The notes beneath the pieces were generated by a model. The model searched no databases, was not told the origin of the DNA, and saw only the letters and a program-made list of their open reading frames with translations. 29,772 bases of DNA from Deltaproteobacteria bacterium UBA7527 (GTDB lineage: Bacteria > Desulfobacterota > Syntrophorhabdia > Syntrophorhabdales > Syntrophorhabdaceae): the NCBI GenBank assembly GCA_002478225.1, contig DLMV01000065.1:49652-79423 (forward strand), given 5' to 3'. Within the stretch, counting starts at the first letter, position 1. Each line of letters opens with the position of its first letter. Below, one piece after another: positions 14,665 to 21,900 of the stretch. The translations under genes were made by a program, and so were the position numbers.

Positions 14665-16110
14665 CTAAAGGGCTATCCGGTATTTTTTCATCTTTTTATA
14701 GAGGAGCGTCCGGTGGATGCCGAGCATCGCCGCAGCATCGGTCTTGTTGCGTGTTGATGAGATGGCCCTGACTATCGCCTCCCGTTCCGCGGTTTCCTTG
14801 GTCTTATCGAGAGAATGATCGTCGATAACGGTCGGTGGTACGGTGATCTGACTGCCCCGTAAGAACAATGGGAGATCGTGGATATGAACGGTGTCTTTCT
14901 CGAGGAAGCAGGTGACGCGGCTCAATATATTGAAAAGCTCCCTGATGTTCCCCGGCCAGTCATAACTGGCAAGGATTTTCTCGGCCTGAGGGTCTATCTT
15001 GATCTCGGCAAAGGGCGTATCGTCAGCGAGAGTTTTCAGGAGGGATTTGATGATAGGTATGATATCTTCTCTGCGCTCGCGGAGCGGCGGGATCCTGAGG
15101 CGGATCACGTTGAGGCGATAGAAGAGGTCTTTCCGGAATCGCCCCTCGTCAAGTGCACGCTCAAGGTCCTGGTTGCTTGCAGCGATGAGCCGGAAATCTG
15201 ACTTGATCGGTTGATGTCCGCCGATATGTTCGAGCTCCTTCTCTTCGAGAACGCGCAGGAGCTTGGGCTGCATCTCCAGCGGCAGATCGCCGATCTCATC
15301 AAGAAAGACCGTGCCATGATCGCCGAGCTCCAGCTTCCCTGGTTTGCCGGACATGTTCGCCCCTGTAAAGGCTCCTTTTTCATATCCAAAAAGCTCAGAT
15401 TCAAGGAGGTCTTTTGGTATGGCGGCGCAGTTGATCTTTATCAGTGGATACATTCTCCTGGGACTCGCATAGTGGATAGCCTGGGCGAACATCTCTTTGC
15501 CGGTACCCGATTCGCCTGTAATAAGTATAGGCAGGTTTGTGTTGGCTGCCTTCATTGCCTCTTTTTTGAGTCCAATAATGCTTTCACTGATCCCCACGAT
15601 GCTTTCGAAGGTATAACGTGTCGAGCGTAGAGACATCAGCTCTTCTTCGTAGAGCTTTACCTTCGATTCCAGCAAAGAGAGTTTCTTTGCAAGTTTATTG
15701 ACATCGCTCACGCTTTTGAACATCACCTGTCCAAGGGCAGCGATCACCTTTCCGTTCTTTTTTATGGGGATTCTCTGGACGACCATGTCCTGCCCCTGAA
15801 TGCGCTGCACGACATTGATCTCTGGCACGCCTGTCTTCGCAACGATATGCATGCGGGAGTTCTCTATGACCTCGGTGACGTGTTTTCCGATCTGCTCCTC
15901 CGGGTCAACGCCTATGAACTGACCATAGGGCGTGTTGAAGTACAGGATATACCCTTCAGGATCAACGACCACGACGCCGTTGTGGATGCTGTCAAAGATC
16001 AACTCATATGTCTCGAGCTGCCTCAGGAGATCCTTAAGATCGGGGCTCCGGGAACCTGCCCTGAATTTTCTTTGGGGGATGTGTGGATCTTTAGAGAGCT
16101 CTGGTTCCAT
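14665..16110 (-). CDS. Sigma-54-dependent transcriptional activator with PAS sensor domain
   Basis: A 481-residue enhancer-binding protein. Residues about 32-140 form a PAS domain (FDSIHNGVVVVDPEGYILYFN), followed by a coiled-coil linker to about 165. The AAA+ domain has Walker A GESGTGKE (199-206), the sigma-54 contact loop GAFTGA (246-251), and Walker B VFLDEIG (268-274). The C-terminal Fis-type helix-turn-helix (about 445-481) contains TDAAAMLGIHRTLLYKKMKKY. There is no receiver domain, so the signal is probably a small molecule bound by the PAS domain. It is divergent from the SDR-ABC-ligase cluster, which has a -24/-12 promoter, making it the likely activator. In Pseudomonas aeruginosa an RpoN activator of this class controls R-3-hydroxybutyrate use, a useful parallel. 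Confidence 0.92.
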   Translation of the reverse strand: MEPELSKDPHIPQRKFRAGSRSPDLKDLLRQLETYELIFDSIHNGVVVVDPEGYILYFNTPYGQFIGVDPEEQIGKHVTEVIENSRMHIVAKTGVPEINVVQRIQGQDMVVQRIPIKKNGKVIAALGQVMFKSVSDVNKLAKKLSLLESKVKLYEEELMSLRSTRYTFESIVGISESIIGLKKEAMKAANTNLPILITGESGTGKEMFAQAIHYASPRRMYPLIKINCAAIPKDLLESELFGYEKGAFTGANMSGKPGKLELGDHGTVFLDEIGDLPLEMQPKLLRVLEEKELEHIGGHQPIKSDFRLIAASNQDLERALDEGRFRKDLFYRLNVIRLRIPPLRERREDIIPIIKSLLKTLADDTPFAEIKIDPQAEKILASYDWPGNIRELFNILSRVTCFLEKDTVHIHDLPLFLRGSQITVPPTVIDDHSLDKTKETAEREAIVRAISSTRNKTDAAAMLGIHRTLLYKKMKKYRIAL

Positions 16111-16129
16111 AGGCTTCTTTGTAGATCAA

Positions 16130-16156
16130 TTGATACATATTTATATCAAAATGTAT
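16130..16156. promoter_or_regulatory. Candidate upstream activator binding dyads
   Basis: TTGATA (16130-16135) is mirrored by TATCAA (16144-16149), and overlapping ATACAT (16133-16138) is mirrored by ATGTAT (16151-16156). They lie about 150 bases upstream of the predicted sigma-54 transcript start, the usual distance for enhancer sites, in the intergenic region next to the activator gene. Confidence 0.4.
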
Positions 16157-16276
16157 ACACAAAACTAAGGTACAGGATAATCCCGCAGGTGAATTTTTTC
16201 AATAAAAAAATGTGATGGGTCTGGAAAATGTTATATTTCGAATAGTTATAATGTTAATACGGCGCAACGATATTCT

Positions 16277-16293
16277 TTGGTATCGTAATTGCA
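16277..16293 (+). promoter_or_regulatory. Sigma-54 (-24/-12) promoter
   Basis: TTGGTATCGTAATTGCA places GG (16279-16280) and GC (16291-16292) exactly ten bases apart and keeps TTGG, TTGC and the final W of the consensus YTGGCACGRNNNTTGCW. It lies about 60 bases before the SDR start and faces the catabolic cluster. It is next to a gene for a sigma-54 activator. Confidence 0.8.
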
Positions 16294-16352
16294 TTCATTA
16301 ATGCATCCAATCAATTTACATTGACCAAGTATTCGGAGGAAGGGGGGTGCGA

Positions 16353-17198
16353 ATGTCTTTCGATATCAATGAACCGGCAATAAAAAGGGATGATATTCTT
16401 ATACTGAACGATAAGAATTTTAACCCTGGCAACGTATGCATCGTGACCGGGGCGGCGAGCGGCATAGGGAGGGCAATCTGTGTCGCTGCTGCAGCAAACA
16501 ACCTGATGGTCGTCGGTCTCGATGTGGATGAGAAGAACGGGAGAAAGACGCAGGCGCTGGCAAAAAAGATGGGCGGCCAGATGATATTCATCAAGACCGA
16601 TCTTACAAAGGACGAAGAGGTTGAGCGGGCCGTAAAGGAAGCGGCCAAACTTGGTAGCATAAGATACTTGGCCAATATTGCCGGTATCCAGCACATCAAT
16701 TCTATCGAAGACTTTCCAATGGAAAAATATGATTTCATGATGAACCTTATGGTAAGGGCACCCTTTTATCTATCAAAGCTGACAATACCGTATATGAGAA
16801 AAAATGCCGACGGAGGCGGAGTGATCGCAAACATAGCATCCATCCACGCACATATCAGCACGGTCAACAAACCGGTTTATAACATTACGAAGTTTGCCAT
16901 GCGCGCCCTGTCCCAGTCTATAGCGGCAGAAGGAGAAGGGAAGATACGCTCTTTCTCCGTCAGCACCGGTTTTGTAAAGACGGCCCTTGCCCTCAACCAG
17001 ATCGCCGCGCAGGCTGAGCAGAGAAAGATAAAGCCGGAACAGGTGGTAACGGATGTAATGATGGGGAAATCGAGGATCAAGGAGATGATGTCGCCGATAG
17101 AGGTTGCGAACCTCTTTCTCTTCGGGTTCTCGCGTTTTGCGACATACTTGAACAGCGGAGACCTGCTGTTCGATGGCGGTGTAGTGTTAACGTATTAG
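16353..17198 (+). CDS. SDR oxidoreductase, 3-hydroxybutyrate dehydrogenase-like
   Basis: A 281-residue classical short-chain dehydrogenase with the nucleotide-binding TGAASGIG, an acidic residue after beta-2 (VVGLDVDE) pointing to NAD rather than NADP, the structural NIAG, catalytic Ser in IASIHAH, and the catalytic YNITK. The later region, GFVKTALALNQIA and VVTDVMM followed by MMSPIEVANLFLFG and LLFDGG, resembles D-3-hydroxybutyrate dehydrogenases. The expected reaction is (R)-3-hydroxybutyrate + NAD to acetoacetate, which fits the acetoacetate-CoA ligase downstream. It is first behind the sigma-54 promoter. I favour ATG 16353 over GTG 16347, because GGAGGA at 16335-16340 spaces better. The substrate is inferred. 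Confidence 0.83.
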   Translation: MSFDINEPAIKRDDILILNDKNFNPGNVCIVTGAASGIGRAICVAAAANNLMVVGLDVDEKNGRKTQALAKKMGGQMIFIKTDLTKDEEVERAVKEAAKLGSIRYLANIAGIQHINSIEDFPMEKYDFMMNLMVRAPFYLSKLTIPYMRKNADGGGVIANIASIHAHISTVNKPVYNITKFAMRALSQSIAAEGEGKIRSFSVSTGFVKTALALNQIAAQAEQRKIKPEQVVTDVMMGKSRIKEMMSPIEVANLFLFGFSRFATYLNSGDLLFDGGVVLTY

Positions 17199-17234
17199 TT
17201 TTACATTTGTTATTCCAAATTAAAGGGAGGTATT

Positions 17235-18476
17235 ATGAAGATCAAAGTTTTATTATCAATGGTTCTTGCATTATCGATCATGTTCTCTCTCTCCGGCAAT
17301 GCCCCTGCGGCGGAACCGTACAACCTCGGTGTTGCCCTCGGGTTCACCGGCACCGGGACGCTTTACAGCAAAGACCAGATGGAAGGCATCCAGGTTGCGG
17401 TGGATGAGATCAACAAGGAGGGCGGGTTCCTGAAAAAGCACCCTATAAAGGTCTTCCAACAGGATACGCAGACGAAGCCTGACGTGGGCGTCAGGACCGT
17501 GAAGGACCTGATCCTCAGGGACAAAGTGCGCGCGGTCATCAATGATTACTCCAGCGCCGTTGCCGTTGCGGTAAAGCCGATCTGCAGGGAGTATAAGACC
17601 CTCCACATCGCTGCCATCAGCAACTCCGAGAACATTACCAAGATAAACTACAGCCCTTATACGTTCCAGGTAGTGCCGAACAGCTATATGCAGGCAAAGG
17701 CGGCATCATACGCTGTTGCCCAGATGGCAAAGACCAAAGGATGGAAGGAATATGTGACCCTCTCCTCAGACTATGAATGGGGAAGGTCAACGCAGGAAGA
17801 GGTCGTCAAAGACTTAAAGAAGGTCGCGCCGTTCTTAAGCGTTAAAAAGGAGTTATGGCCAAAGCTCGGTGAGACCCAGTTCGCCTCGTTTGTCACAAGC
17901 ATAATGTCCATGAAGCCCGACTTTGTCTATGCATGCCTCGCGTCCAAGGACAACGTTACATTTACAGAGCAGGCAAAGCCCTACGGGTTCTTCGACAAGA
18001 TACCCTATGTGGGGAGTATGCAGAGCGTCACAGAGCTGATAACTGAAGCGAAGACAATGCCGAGAGGCCTCGTTGCGATCAGCCGCGCGCCATTCTTCGC
18101 CCACCTCGATGTACCAATGATGGCGGAATTCGTGAAGAACTACAGGGCGAAATATAACGGCAAATACCCCAGCGACTGGGCGGTCATGGGATATGATGCG
18201 GTATATGCCTTGAAACAGGGCATTGAAAAGGCAGGATCGATCGATACAGAAAAGGTAAAGGATGCCATGAAAGGGCTCACCGTCAATCTCACCAGAGGAA
18301 AACTCCAGTTCAGGCCTATCGATAACCAGCTCCGCTGTTCCTCTTACGTGGGAGTTGTGAAGGATGACCCGAAATACCCGTTCCCGATCCTTGCAGAACT
18401 GATCGAGATCAAGGCTGCCGACAGCGAACGGCCGGAGGCTGAGATCATTGCTGCGAGACAGGCTGAGAAAAAATAA
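17235..18476 (+). CDS. ABC transporter periplasmic substrate-binding protein (Liv/HAAT type)
   Basis: A 413-residue type I periplasmic binding protein. Residues 1-26 form a signal peptide with cleavage after NAPAA. The mature part begins EPYNLGVALGFTGTGTLY and contains the family's VAVDEINKEGG and QDTQTKPDVGVRTVKDLI. It closes with YDAVYALKQGIEKAG and the C-terminal lobe. It resembles LivJ/LivK and amide- or aromatic-acid-binding relatives. The ligand is not evident from sequence. The position between a 3-hydroxybutyrate-dehydrogenase-like SDR and an acetoacetate-CoA ligase suggests a short hydroxy- or keto-acid. AAAGGGAGG gives a strong translation start. Confidence 0.93.
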   Translation: MKIKVLLSMVLALSIMFSLSGNAPAAEPYNLGVALGFTGTGTLYSKDQMEGIQVAVDEINKEGGFLKKHPIKVFQQDTQTKPDVGVRTVKDLILRDKVRAVINDYSSAVAVAVKPICREYKTLHIAAISNSENITKINYSPYTFQVVPNSYMQAKAASYAVAQMAKTKGWKEYVTLSSDYEWGRSTQEEVVKDLKKVAPFLSVKKELWPKLGETQFASFVTSIMSMKPDFVYACLASKDNVTFTEQAKPYGFFDKIPYVGSMQSVTELITEAKTMPRGLVAISRAPFFAHLDVPMMAEFVKNYRAKYNGKYPSDWAVMGYDAVYALKQGIEKAGSIDTEKVKDAMKGLTVNLTRGKLQFRPIDNQLRCSSYVGVVKDDPKYPFPILAELIEIKAADSERPEAEIIAARQAEKK

Positions 18477-18500
18477 CGTGCCATAAGAAGGGTATACCCT

Positions 18501-19385
18501 ATGGAATTCACTTTTCTGTTTTCGCAGTTCATGAGCGGGTTGACCTATGGCTTGATGCTCTTCCTCGTTGCTTCAGGGCTTTCCCTTATCTTTGGCGTGA
18601 TGAACATCCTCAATTTTGCCCATGCCACCCTGTGGCTGATCGGCGCCTATATATGCTTCACGTTCTGGAGCTTGATGGAGGCGCACCAGTTTGCCCTGTG
18701 GGTCAGCATCCCCCTTGCCGCGCTCGCGACGGCGGCAACGGGGTGGGTCTGCGAGGTCGTGCTTATCAAAAGGATATACAAGAGGGAGCTCCATGAGCAG
18801 CTCCTCATCACCTATGCCATGGCGCTGATCTTTGGCGATCTGATCAAGATCGTATGGGGGCCGACGGACAGGCTCATTGTCCGTCCCTCCATAATTCAGA
18901 AACCGCTTTTTCTTTTCGGGGCCCCCATCGATTCCTATTTTATCTTCGTGATCCTTATCGGCGTTGCTGTTGCCGTCGGGCTCTGGTGGTTCTTGAAATA
19001 TACAAAATACGGACACATTGTGAAGGCTGCTGTCTACAGCAGGGAGATGGTAGGCGCCCTCGGCATCCCTATCCCGAAGATCTATACCTGGGTCTTTACG
19101 CTGGGGATCTTCATCGCGGGGCTGGCAGGAGGGGTCCAGTCTGCGATCGGCTCTGTGACGCTGGGCATGGATATGAATATCATCATCCAGGCGTTCTGCG
19201 TTGTGGTCATCGGCGGCTTCGGCAGCCTCATGGGGACCCTGGTGGGGTCGCTCATCGTCGGCGAGGTGTTCTCCTTTGCGATCCTCTACTGGCCAGACGG
19301 CGCGATGGTCCTTATTTTTGTTATCACCGCAATGATCCTCATCGTAAAACCGTGGGGACTCTTTGGAACACCGTTGAGGGCATAA
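18501..19385 (+). CDS. livH: Liv-type ABC transporter permease (LivH family)
   Basis: A 294-residue membrane permease. Hydrophobic segments run through the whole protein, beginning FMSGLTYGLMLFLVASGLSLIFGVMNILNFAH, the classic LivH opening. The EAA-like cytoplasmic loop is seen at YSREMVGALGIPIPKIYTWVF, and the end VIGGFGSLMGTLVGSLIVGE is conserved. It pairs with the LivM-type permease two bases downstream. The name reflects family only; the substrate is probably not a branched-chain amino acid given the context. A 12-bp palindrome overlaps its ribosome binding site. Confidence 0.92.
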   Translation: MEFTFLFSQFMSGLTYGLMLFLVASGLSLIFGVMNILNFAHATLWLIGAYICFTFWSLMEAHQFALWVSIPLAALATAATGWVCEVVLIKRIYKRELHEQLLITYAMALIFGDLIKIVWGPTDRLIVRPSIIQKPLFLFGAPIDSYFIFVILIGVAVAVGLWWFLKYTKYGHIVKAAVYSREMVGALGIPIPKIYTWVFTLGIFIAGLAGGVQSAIGSVTLGMDMNIIIQAFCVVVIGGFGSLMGTLVGSLIVGEVFSFAILYWPDGAMVLIFVITAMILIVKPWGLFGTPLRA

Positions 19386-19386
19386 T

Positions 19387-20349
19387 ATGGACAAAAAATA
19401 TATTTTCATTAAACGATTCTGGCTGCCTGTTGCCCTCTTTTTTATAGCGATCATCCTGCCCTTCGTGGTGTCTGAATTCTGGGTCCATGTCTTTAATGAG
19501 ATCCTCATTCTCGGTCTCTTTGCAGCGGCCTTCAACCTAGTCTTCGGGTATATGGGGCAGTTAAGCTTCGGGCAGGCGGCATATTACGGGATAGGCGCTT
19601 ACACGACAGGGCTTCTCATGGTGAAGCTGCAGTGGCCGCTCTTTGCGTGTCTGCCCGTTTCCATGCTAACCGCGGGGATTGGCGCATTGATCCTCGGATA
19701 CTTCTGTGTGAAGCTGAGGGGCATCTATTTCGCGATCCTCACTATGGCCTTCGGACAGCTTGTATTCTTCATAATCTTTCAATGGTATTCGTTTACGGGC
19801 GGCGATAACGGCCTTCAGGGGATCAACCCTCCTGAGTGGCTCTTTAAGGCGATCCCCTACTATTATTTTTCGCTCGCCGTGGTGACCATCGGCATGATCA
19901 TCCTGTACTTCATCACTGAGTCTCCTTTCGGGTATACGTTACGGGCAATACGGGACAATACCGAGCGTACCGAGTTCATCGGCATCAATGTCCAGAGGTA
20001 CATGCTGATCAATTTTGTCATCTCGGGAATGTTCTGCGGACTGGCTGGCGCGCTCTGGGGACCTTTTAACAGGAGCGTTGCGCCGGACCTCTGCGGCTGG
20101 CAGCATTCCGGTCATCCGGTCTTTATGGCGGTCATGGGAGGCCCCCACCATTTCCTCGGCCCCATGATCGGGTCGGTCATCTTCACCTTTCTCAATGCAT
20201 TTGTAACGGGATTTACAGAATACTGGCCCCTGGTGAGCGGACTGGTGATAATAGTAGTTGTCCTTGTTATGCCTGGTGGTGTTTTCGGGATCATCAAAGA
20301 AAAGGGTTATTTCAGCCCCAGGGATGTGGGAGACGTGAAAAATGAATGA
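19387..20349 (+). CDS. livM: Liv-type ABC transporter permease (LivM family)
   Basis: A 320-residue polytopic permease. The family signature AAFNLVFGYMGQLSFGQAAYYGIGAY is present near residue 47, with KLRGIYFAILTMAFGQLVFFI and the coupling-loop region SPFGYTLRAIRDNTERTEFIGIN. The C-terminal helix ends the membrane domain. It begins one base after the LivH stop and overlaps the LivG-type ATPase by eight bases, so the transporter is translated as a unit. LivM proteins here are named by fold, not by demonstrated substrate. Confidence 0.92.
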   Translation: MDKKYIFIKRFWLPVALFFIAIILPFVVSEFWVHVFNEILILGLFAAAFNLVFGYMGQLSFGQAAYYGIGAYTTGLLMVKLQWPLFACLPVSMLTAGIGALILGYFCVKLRGIYFAILTMAFGQLVFFIIFQWYSFTGGDNGLQGINPPEWLFKAIPYYYFSLAVVTIGMIILYFITESPFGYTLRAIRDNTERTEFIGINVQRYMLINFVISGMFCGLAGALWGPFNRSVAPDLCGWQHSGHPVFMAVMGGPHHFLGPMIGSVIFTFLNAFVTGFTEYWPLVSGLVIIVVVLVMPGGVFGIIKEKGYFSPRDVGDVKNE

Positions 20350-21094
20350 TGATATCATCCTGCAGACAGATCATCTGAGCAAGTCTTTTTTTAAATACCA
20401 GGTGTTGACCGATGTGAATTACCAGCTGATGAGGGGAATGATCGCCGCAATAATCGGCCCCAACGGCGCAGGGAAAAGCACATTCTTCAACCTTGTGACC
20501 GGCTATCATACGGTCAGCGGGGGCAACGTCTTCTTCAAGGGGCAGGAGATCACTAACTGGGCGCGTCATAAGATCGCGAAGATCGGCATCACCCGCGCCT
20601 TCCAGGTAAGCAACATCTACCCTAAACTGACGACCTATGAGAACGTGCGGCAGTCCATTCTGGCCCAGCAGAAAAGGACCCTCAACCTTTTTATCCCTGC
20701 AGAAAGGCTCGCAAAGCAAGAGACCCTTGACCTCCTCGAGATCACCGGTCTCTCCGGTTTCAGAAATACCGAGGCGGGCATCCTTTCGCAGGGTGACAAA
20801 AAAAAGCTGGAATTGGCGCTGGCGCTTGCCAGCAAGCCCGACCTTCTTCTTCTCGATGAGCCAACGGCCGGGATGTCATCGGAAGAAACGCACGAAACCA
20901 TGCAGCTTGTGAAGCGTCTGAATAAGGAGATCGGCTTGACGATCCTTTTTACCGAGCATGATATATCGGTGATCTTTGGCTACGCGCAGAAACTCTCCGT
21001 CCTGCATCAGGGGATTCTCGTTGCTGAAGGCACACCGGAAGAGGTGAGGCAGAACAAGGAAGCTCAAGCGTGCTATCTTGGTGAGGAGATATGA
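20342..21094 (+). CDS. livG: Liv-type ABC transporter ATP-binding protein (LivG family)
   Basis: A 250-residue ATPase with Walker A GPNGAGKS (residues 39-46), a variant ABC signature LSQGDKKKLELALAL, Walker B LLLLDEPTAGMS, and the H-loop histidine in ILFTEHDISVIF. LivG proteins usually carry LSYGQQRRLEIA, so the signature is slightly divergent but still has the key Ser and Gly. It energises import together with LivF. It overlaps both neighbouring genes. Confidence 0.94.
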   Translation: MNDDIILQTDHLSKSFFKYQVLTDVNYQLMRGMIAAIIGPNGAGKSTFFNLVTGYHTVSGGNVFFKGQEITNWARHKIAKIGITRAFQVSNIYPKLTTYENVRQSILAQQKRTLNLFIPAERLAKQETLDLLEITGLSGFRNTEAGILSQGDKKKLELALALASKPDLLLLDEPTAGMSSEETHETMQLVKRLNKEIGLTILFTEHDISVIFGYAQKLSVLHQGILVAEGTPEEVRQNKEAQACYLGEEI

Positions 21095-21798
21095 TACTGG
21101 AAGTCGACAATATCAATACATTCTATGGTACAAGCCATATTCTTTTCGATGTCTCTTTGCAGGTGAAAAGCGGTGAGCTTGTATGCCTCCTGGGAAGGAA
21201 CGGCGCCGGGAAGACAACGACCATGAAAAGCATCATGGGACTTACACCGCCGAAGACCGGTGATGTGAAGTTCTATGGCGAGGATATAACAGGCATACCA
21301 CCATACACGATCGCGCAAAAAGGGATGGGGTATGTCCCTGACAACAGGCTGATCTTTCCTGATCTGACCGTCAGGCAGAACCTTGAGATCGCCATCAAGA
21401 AGTCCAAGCATTTTAAGGGCGAACCGTGGACCGTAGAGAGGATCTATGAGATCTTCCCCAAGCTTAAGATGCTGGAAAAGCACCTTGGAGGCTACTTAAG
21501 CGGTGGTGAACAGCAGATGCTGACCATCGGAAGAACGCTTATGGGCAATCCGGAACTTATCCTGCTTGACGAACCTGTTGAAGGACTGGCTCCGCTTGTT
21601 GTAAAGGATTTTGCTGAACGGCTGCTCAAACTGAAAGAGATAGGGGTAACGATCCTTTTTTCGGAACAGAATGTAAAATTCTCCCTTGCCATAGCCGACA
21701 GGGCCTATGTGATCGACAGAGGCCGCATCAGGTACCATGGGAGCATTGCCGAACTGAGCGCCAACGAAGAGGTAAAGAGAAACTACTTGATGATATAA
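21091..21798 (+). CDS. livF: Liv-type ABC transporter ATP-binding protein (LivF family)
   Basis: A 235-residue ATPase with Walker A GRNGAGKTT, the Q-loop region IAQKGMGYVPDNRLIFPDLT, the signature LSGGEQQMLTIGRTL and Walker B LILLDEPVEGLAP. The switch position reads FSEQNVKFSLA, with Gln in place of the usual H-loop His; LivF proteins commonly have Gln here. The start codon overlaps the LivG stop (ATGA). It completes a five-component importer. Confidence 0.94.
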   Translation: MILEVDNINTFYGTSHILFDVSLQVKSGELVCLLGRNGAGKTTTMKSIMGLTPPKTGDVKFYGEDITGIPPYTIAQKGMGYVPDNRLIFPDLTVRQNLEIAIKKSKHFKGEPWTVERIYEIFPKLKMLEKHLGGYLSGGEQQMLTIGRTLMGNPELILLDEPVEGLAPLVVKDFAERLLKLKEIGVTILFSEQNVKFSLAIADRAYVIDRGRIRYHGSIAELSANEEVKRNYLMI

Positions 21799-21809
21799 AC
21801 ATGATCCCC

Positions 21810-21872
21810 GATGCTGGATGCTCGTTATTCGATACTGGTTTGAACAAGAACCCAGCATCCAGGATCCAGCAA
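21810..21872. repeat. Imperfect palindromic repeat, ATCCAGC family, copy 1
   Basis: GATGCTGGATGCTCG at the left and CAGCATCCAGGATCCAGC at the right are imperfect inverted repeats around GATACTGGTTTGAACAAG. A related copy with the same order of words lies at 23910-23968. It sits in the 102-bp gap between livF and the ligase gene and would form a hairpin in the mRNA. Confidence 0.65.
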
Positions 21873-21900
21873 CAAAAGACATCGAATACGGAGGAGGCAC

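Noticed and set aside
14641..14667. TAGCAA/TTGCTA hairpin between the nitroreductase and the sigma-54 activator
   Set aside because: The stem is only 6 bp of mixed composition, has no T-run and overlaps the activator's stop codon.
18573..19535. 320-codon minus-strand ORF antisense to the permease genes
   Set aside because: It is very rich in Arg, Asp, His and Pro, as expected for the reverse frame of GC-rich membrane-protein codons. The plus-strand permease motifs are unambiguous.
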